Shown: in pieces, positions 30,107 to 33,401 of the stretch
How the letters are laid out: every line of letters starts with the position of its first letter
Position numbering within the stretch: the stretch's first letter is position 1
Source of the DNA: an uncultured Neomegalonema sp.
GTDB lineage: Bacteria > Pseudomonadota > Alphaproteobacteria > Rhodobacterales > Rhodobacteraceae
Reading direction: 5' to 3'
Length of the DNA: 33,401 nt
NCBI GenBank assembly: GCA_937958625.1
Contig: CALGNO010000220.1
Location: 1 to 33,401, forward strand
Made by a program: the position numbers and the translations under genes
Notes under the pieces: model-generated
Told to the model about the DNA's origin: nothing
What the model saw: only the letters and a program-made list of their open reading frames with translations
Database searches by the model: none

Positions 30107-31311
30107 GGCTGCACCCGCCGCACCCGCTGGCTCGCCGCCCAGCGCAAGGCCAGCAAAGCCGCGCCGCCGCAGATGACATAGCCCATCGCGACGGGCAGCG
30201 CCGTGCCATCATAGCTCCGCGCAATCAGCGAGCCGACGGTGACCGAAATCAACGACGAGATCGACCCGATCACCGCCGCGCCGACCCCCGCGATATGGCC
30301 CAGCGGTTCCATCGCCATAGCGTTGAGGTTGCCGAACACGATGCCGATACTCCCCGCGGAACAGGCCAGCCACAACAGCGCGATACCAAGCGGCGGCATC
30401 CCGATAACGACGGACCAAAGCGCGAAACCAAGCGATGCGCCGATGATGACTCCAATGCCAATGCTCGCCATCCGCTGCATCCCGTATTTCAACACCAGTT
30501 TCGAATTGATGGCCGAGGTAAATCCAATCCCCGCCGCCAGACAAGAAAATGTCAGCGGGAACCACTCGCCCAACTCATACGCCTCGCCCAAAATCTGAGG
30601 GGCCGTGCTGAGGAACGCGAGGAACGACGCGAAGACCATCCCCATGCAAAGCGTGCACCCGAAGGATTGCCGGGTCGTCACCACCTCGCGCATTGCCGCG
30701 AAAACCGTTCCGAACCGTAGCGGCTTTCGCTTTTCGGGCGGCAGGGTCTCGGGCAGGCGCACCGCTGTCCAGAGCATCGCCCCGATGGCCAGCAACGCAA
30801 AGAACCAGAAGATCGCGCGCCAGCCCGACAGGGCGATGATGCCTTGTCCAATCAGCGGAGCAAAGACGGGGACGACGATGAAAACGCTCATGATTACCGA
30901 CATGACGCTTGCCATGGTGCGGCCCGAATACTTGTCGCGGATCACGGCATTGGCGACGATGCGCGGCCCGGCAGCACCGATGCCCTGAATGACGCGCCCG
31001 GCGATCAGCACCGGCAGCGACTCGGACACCAGACACAGCGCACTCCCCAGCAGATAAATGCCGAGGCCGACAAAGATCAGCCGCCGCCGCCCGAAGCTGT
31101 CGGATAGCGGGCCGTAGATAACCTGTGCGAAGGCCAGCCCCAGAAAAAACAGCCCGATCACCAGTTGCGGGTCGTTGGGGTCGGCGGCATCGAGGTCTTT
31201 GCCGATGTCGAGCAGCGCGGGCAACATCGCGTCGATGCTCAGCGCCACCATCGCGATCAGCGACGCCATAAGGATCACAAATTCACGATACCCGATCTCG
31301 CGCGGGATCAT
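30103..31311 (-). CDS. Bcr/CflA-type MFS efflux transporter
   Basis: A 402-residue, 12-helix major facilitator superfamily antiporter. Visible are the DHA1 start (SIDAMLPALLDIG in helix 1), motif A (GPLSDSFGRRRLIFVG, loop 2-3), RVIQGIGAA (motif B, helix 4) and PVFAPLIGQGI (motif C-like, helix 5). The ATG at 31309-31311 (MIPREIGYREF) is chosen because the helix-1 motif follows at the normal distance; its ribosome-binding site is poor. It lies 25 bp after the dihydroorotase-like gene and overlaps the TIGR04283 gene, so it may export the product of that pathway or give resistance to an inhibitor. Confidence 0.92.
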   Translation of the reverse strand: MIPREIGYREFVILMASLIAMVALSIDAMLPALLDIGKDLDAADPNDPQLVIGLFFLGLAFAQVIYGPLSDSFGRRRLIFVGLGIYLLGSALCLVSESLPVLIAGRVIQGIGAAGPRIVANAVIRDKYSGRTMASVMSVIMSVFIVVPVFAPLIGQGIIALSGWRAIFWFFALLAIGAMLWTAVRLPETLPPEKRKPLRFGTVFAAMREVVTTRQSFGCTLCMGMVFASFLAFLSTAPQILGEAYELGEWFPLTFSCLAAGIGFTSAINSKLVLKYGMQRMASIGIGVIIGASLGFALWSVVIGMPPLGIALLWLACSAGSIGIVFGNLNAMAMEPLGHIAGVGAAVIGSISSLISVTVGSLIARSYDGTALPVAMGYVICGGAALLALRWAASQRVRRVQP

Positions 31312-31336
31312 GACTCGGAACGGATGATAGCGTGCC

Positions 31337-32668
31337 TCATCCCGTCCACCCCTCGGAGAACTGTACCGGTGCGCCGCCCGCCTCGCCGATGATCTCATCG
31401 TCCCACATCATGCGCCGACCGCGAATGATGGTGCCGCGAGGCCAGCCAGTGACGGTCTTGCCGTGATAAGGCGTCCAGCCGGGTTTGGACTCGATCCAGC
31501 CATCGGTGATCTCGCGCCGGGCCTTTAGATCGACAACGGTAAAGTCGGCATCGTAACCCGCCGCAATCCGGCCCTTGCGCGCGATATTGAAGATGCGATT
31601 GGGACCGTGAGACGTCAGATCGACAAACCGTTCGAGGCTCAGTCGTCCCGCATTCACATGGTCCAGCATGATCGGCACCAGCGTTTGCACCCCGGTCATG
31701 CCTGAGGGCGAATCGGGATAGGGCTTGTCCTTTTCCTCGCGCGTGTGGGGCGCATGATCAGACCCCAGCACATCGATGGTGCCATCAGCGATCCCCGCCC
31801 AGATCCGGTCCCGGTGCGAGGCATCGCGGACGGGCGGGTTCATCTGGATATAGGTGCCGAGGCGCGCGTAATCCTCAGCGCACAGGGTCAGGTGATGCGG
31901 CGTAGCCTCGGATGTGATCAAATCCTTGTTCGCGGCGAGGATCGGAATCTCGTCACCGGTCGAGATATGCAGCACATGCACCCGCCGGTTCGTCTCCCGC
32001 GCCAGCGCAATCAGGCGCCGCGTACACAGGACCGCCGCCTCGACATCGCGCCACTCAGGGTGGGAAGACGGATCACCCGCGCGGCGCAGGGGCATCCGCT
32101 CGATCAGACGGTCTTCTTCTTCCGAGTGAACCGCGACCCGCCGCCGCCCGCTGGCCAGCACCTTGCGGACGTGTTCGGTCTTGTCGACAAGCAAGTCGCC
32201 GGTGGATGACCCCATGAACATCTTGATCCCGGCGGACCCCGGCAGGCGCTCGGCGTCCGGCAGATCGGCGGTGTTCTCGGCGGTGGCCCCGAAATAGAAC
32301 GCAAAGTCACAGAACATGCGCCCGGTCGCCCGGTCGATCTTATCCGCAAGGGCATCGGCGGTGGTCGTCAGCGGCTTGGTATTCGGCATCTCGAACACCG
32401 CCGTCACCCCGCCCATCACGGCGGCACGCGAGCCACTGGCGAGGTCTTCCTTATGCTCCATCCCCGGCTCGCGGAAATGCACCTGACTGTCGATGACGCC
32501 GGGCAGGATATGCAGGCCCGTTGCGTCGATCACTTCGCCCGCGTCGCGGTGTCCCAAATCGCCGATGGCCTCGATCTGGCCGTTTGTCACCCCTATATCG
32601 GCGTGGCCGATACCATCCTGGTTGACGACGGTTCCGTTCTTGACGATGAGATCGAAGGCGGCGGGCAT
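31337..32668 (-). CDS. pyrC: Dihydroorotase-like amidohydrolase
   Basis: 443 residues, amidohydrolase superfamily, type I dihydroorotase branch (carbamoyl-aspartate to dihydroorotate in pyrimidine synthesis). Landmarks: VIDSQVHFREPG (58-69), the carboxylated-lysine place Lys149 in GIKMFMGSSTG, His181 (VHSEEE), His234 (VLHIST) and Asp304 (LGSDHAPHT). The first metal His of the HxH pair is Gln62; I recall the same QVH form in other alphaproteobacterial sequences, so it may mark a subgroup with different metal use or substrate. AGGAG is 7 nt before the ATG at 32666-32668. It heads the MFS/glycosyltransferase run and is divergent from ygfZ. A hydantoinase or allantoinase role cannot be excluded. 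Confidence 0.88.
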   Translation of the reverse strand: MPAAFDLIVKNGTVVNQDGIGHADIGVTNGQIEAIGDLGHRDAGEVIDATGLHILPGVIDSQVHFREPGMEHKEDLASGSRAAVMGGVTAVFEMPNTKPLTTTADALADKIDRATGRMFCDFAFYFGATAENTADLPDAERLPGSAGIKMFMGSSTGDLLVDKTEHVRKVLASGRRRVAVHSEEEDRLIERMPLRRAGDPSSHPEWRDVEAAVLCTRRLIALARETNRRVHVLHISTGDEIPILAANKDLITSEATPHHLTLCAEDYARLGTYIQMNPPVRDASHRDRIWAGIADGTIDVLGSDHAPHTREEKDKPYPDSPSGMTGVQTLVPIMLDHVNAGRLSLERFVDLTSHGPNRIFNIARKGRIAAGYDADFTVVDLKARREITDGWIESKPGWTPYHGKTVTGWPRGTIIRGRRMMWDDEIIGEAGGAPVQFSEGWTG

Positions 32669-32717
32669 GGTGAGGCTCCTCTCGTTGATCCGCACCGCGT
32701 AACATGGAGAACCAGAC

Positions 32718-33401
32718 ATGGCGAGCCGACAAAGCCACGGAGCTGCACTGGAACGCGCGGCCATCGTCTTCGGCGGGCCTGCGGAAGAACAGGCCGACTT
32801 CCTGCAATCGCTGGTCACGAACGACGTCAGCGCCGCAACGCCGGACACTCTGGTTTATGCCGCGCTGTTGACCCCGCAAGGCAAATATCTCAGCGACTTT
32901 TTCGTCATGCGCACCGCCGACGGCAATTATCTGCTCGACGTGGCGGCGGCACAGGCCGATGCGTTGGCAAAGCGCCTGACAATGTACAAACTTCGCCGCC
33001 CGATCACGCTGGAGCGCCTTCCCCTATCCGTCGCCGCGATATGGGGCGGTGATGCCCCCTCGGGCGGCCTGCCCGATCCGCGAGACCCTGCACTGGGCTG
33101 GCGGGTTTATGGCGAAGCGGAGATAGCGGCGGCGCTGGAGGGGGCGACTCCGGGAGACTACGATGTCCATCGTTTGTCGCTGACAATCCCCGAAAGCGAT
33201 AGCGACCTGATCCCGAACGATACTTATATCCTCGAAGCCGGGTTCGAGCGCATGAACGGCGTCGATTTCCGCAAAGGCTGCTATGTCGGCCAGGAGATCG
33301 TCGCGCGCATGAAGCACAAGACCGAGTTGCGCAAGCAATATGTCAAAGTCTCCGTCTCCGGCCCGGTGACCCCCGGCGCGGCCATTCTGGACGAAGACGC
33401 G
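32718..33401 (+). CDS. ygfZ: YgfZ/GcvT-like folate-binding protein (3' end outside window)
   Basis: The first 228 residues of a tetrahydrofolate-binding protein that helps assemble or repair [4Fe-4S] clusters in certain enzymes. The family signature KGCYVGQE is present at residues 186-193 with the key Cys188, preceded by FLQSLVTNDV (28-37) and LTPQGKYLSDF. The ATG at 32718 has GGAG 8 nt upstream. Frame is open to the window edge; about 20-40 residues of the C-terminal barrel are missing. It is divergent from the dihydroorotase-like gene with 49 bp between. Confidence 0.94.
   Translation, partial: MASRQSHGAALERAAIVFGGPAEEQADFLQSLVTNDVSAATPDTLVYAALLTPQGKYLSDFFVMRTADGNYLLDVAAAQADALAKRLTMYKLRRPITLERLPLSVAAIWGGDAPSGGLPDPRDPALGWRVYGEAEIAAALEGATPGDYDVHRLSLTIPESDSDLIPNDTYILEAGFERMNGVDFRKGCYVGQEIVARMKHKTELRKQYVKVSVSGPVTPGAAILDEDA

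Overview
The window looks like chromosomal DNA of an alphaproteobacterium, most likely Rhodobacterales (roseobacter-like). It is GC-rich and gene-dense, with many 1-4 nt start/stop overlaps. It carries families typical of that group: a DUF2125 protein, a 50-residue aa3-oxidase subunit IV, and a DUF6494-Mrp-ligase-like-DUF6505 block. I identify 37 protein genes. Two run off the ends: a MATE transporter at the left and a YgfZ-type protein at the right. I see no rRNA, tRNA, CRISPR array, transposase or prophage, and no gene-free stretch longer than about 300 bases.

Layout, left to right. Positions 1-1211 (minus): a truncated MATE exporter and infC, which appears to start at ATA. Positions 1361-4604 (plus): a CDP-alcohol phosphatidyltransferase-like, CdsA-like and PlsC-like lipid cassette (related to E. 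coli ynbA/ynbB), then galU. Positions 4626-7445 (minus): an Xaa-Pro aminopeptidase followed by an adenosine/adenine deaminase. Positions 7569-10229 (plus): a tightly coupled four-gene block of DUF6494, Mrp/NBP35, a degenerate biotin/lipoate-ligase-like protein and DUF6505. Positions 10223-13293 (minus): uvrD followed by an AT-rich vapBC-type toxin-antitoxin pair.

Positions 13467-16753 hold a Tat-exported SMP-30/gluconolactonase, a secreted SH3-like protein, a membrane-anchored T5orf172/GIY-YIG-like protein and a non-canonical SDR. Positions 16815-26091 (mostly minus) hold mscL, pheT, a cyanide-insensitive-type bd oxidase (cydA-cydB plus a 35-residue DUF2474 protein), a 76-residue Tat-signal protein, yqaA and pheS, with one plus-strand secreted protein between them. 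The oxidase block and its neighbours separate pheS from pheT by about 5.3 kb.

Positions 26244-28060 hold the small aa3-oxidase subunit, a DUF2125 protein and a ChaC-type gamma-glutamylcyclotransferase. Positions 28049-32668 (minus) are an apparent operon: dihydroorotase-like, Bcr/CflA-type MFS exporter, TIGR04283 glycosyltransferase, class II aldolase/adducin-like protein, TIGR04282 (DUF2064) transferase. The last four suggest a small arsenosugar-like or other glycoconjugate pathway.

Points most worth a second look: a sharp GC drop inside pheT (47.5% over 480 counted bases); the uncharacterised lipid cassette with two substituted catalytic aspartates; the DUF6494-Mrp-ligase-DUF6505 cassette; the glycosyltransferase/aldolase/exporter operon; a terminator hairpin that also buries the SDR ribosome-binding site; the ATA start of infC and probable CTG start of yqaA; and an internally duplicated exported protein. 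All family calls come from reading the sequence and recalling family motifs. No database search was run.
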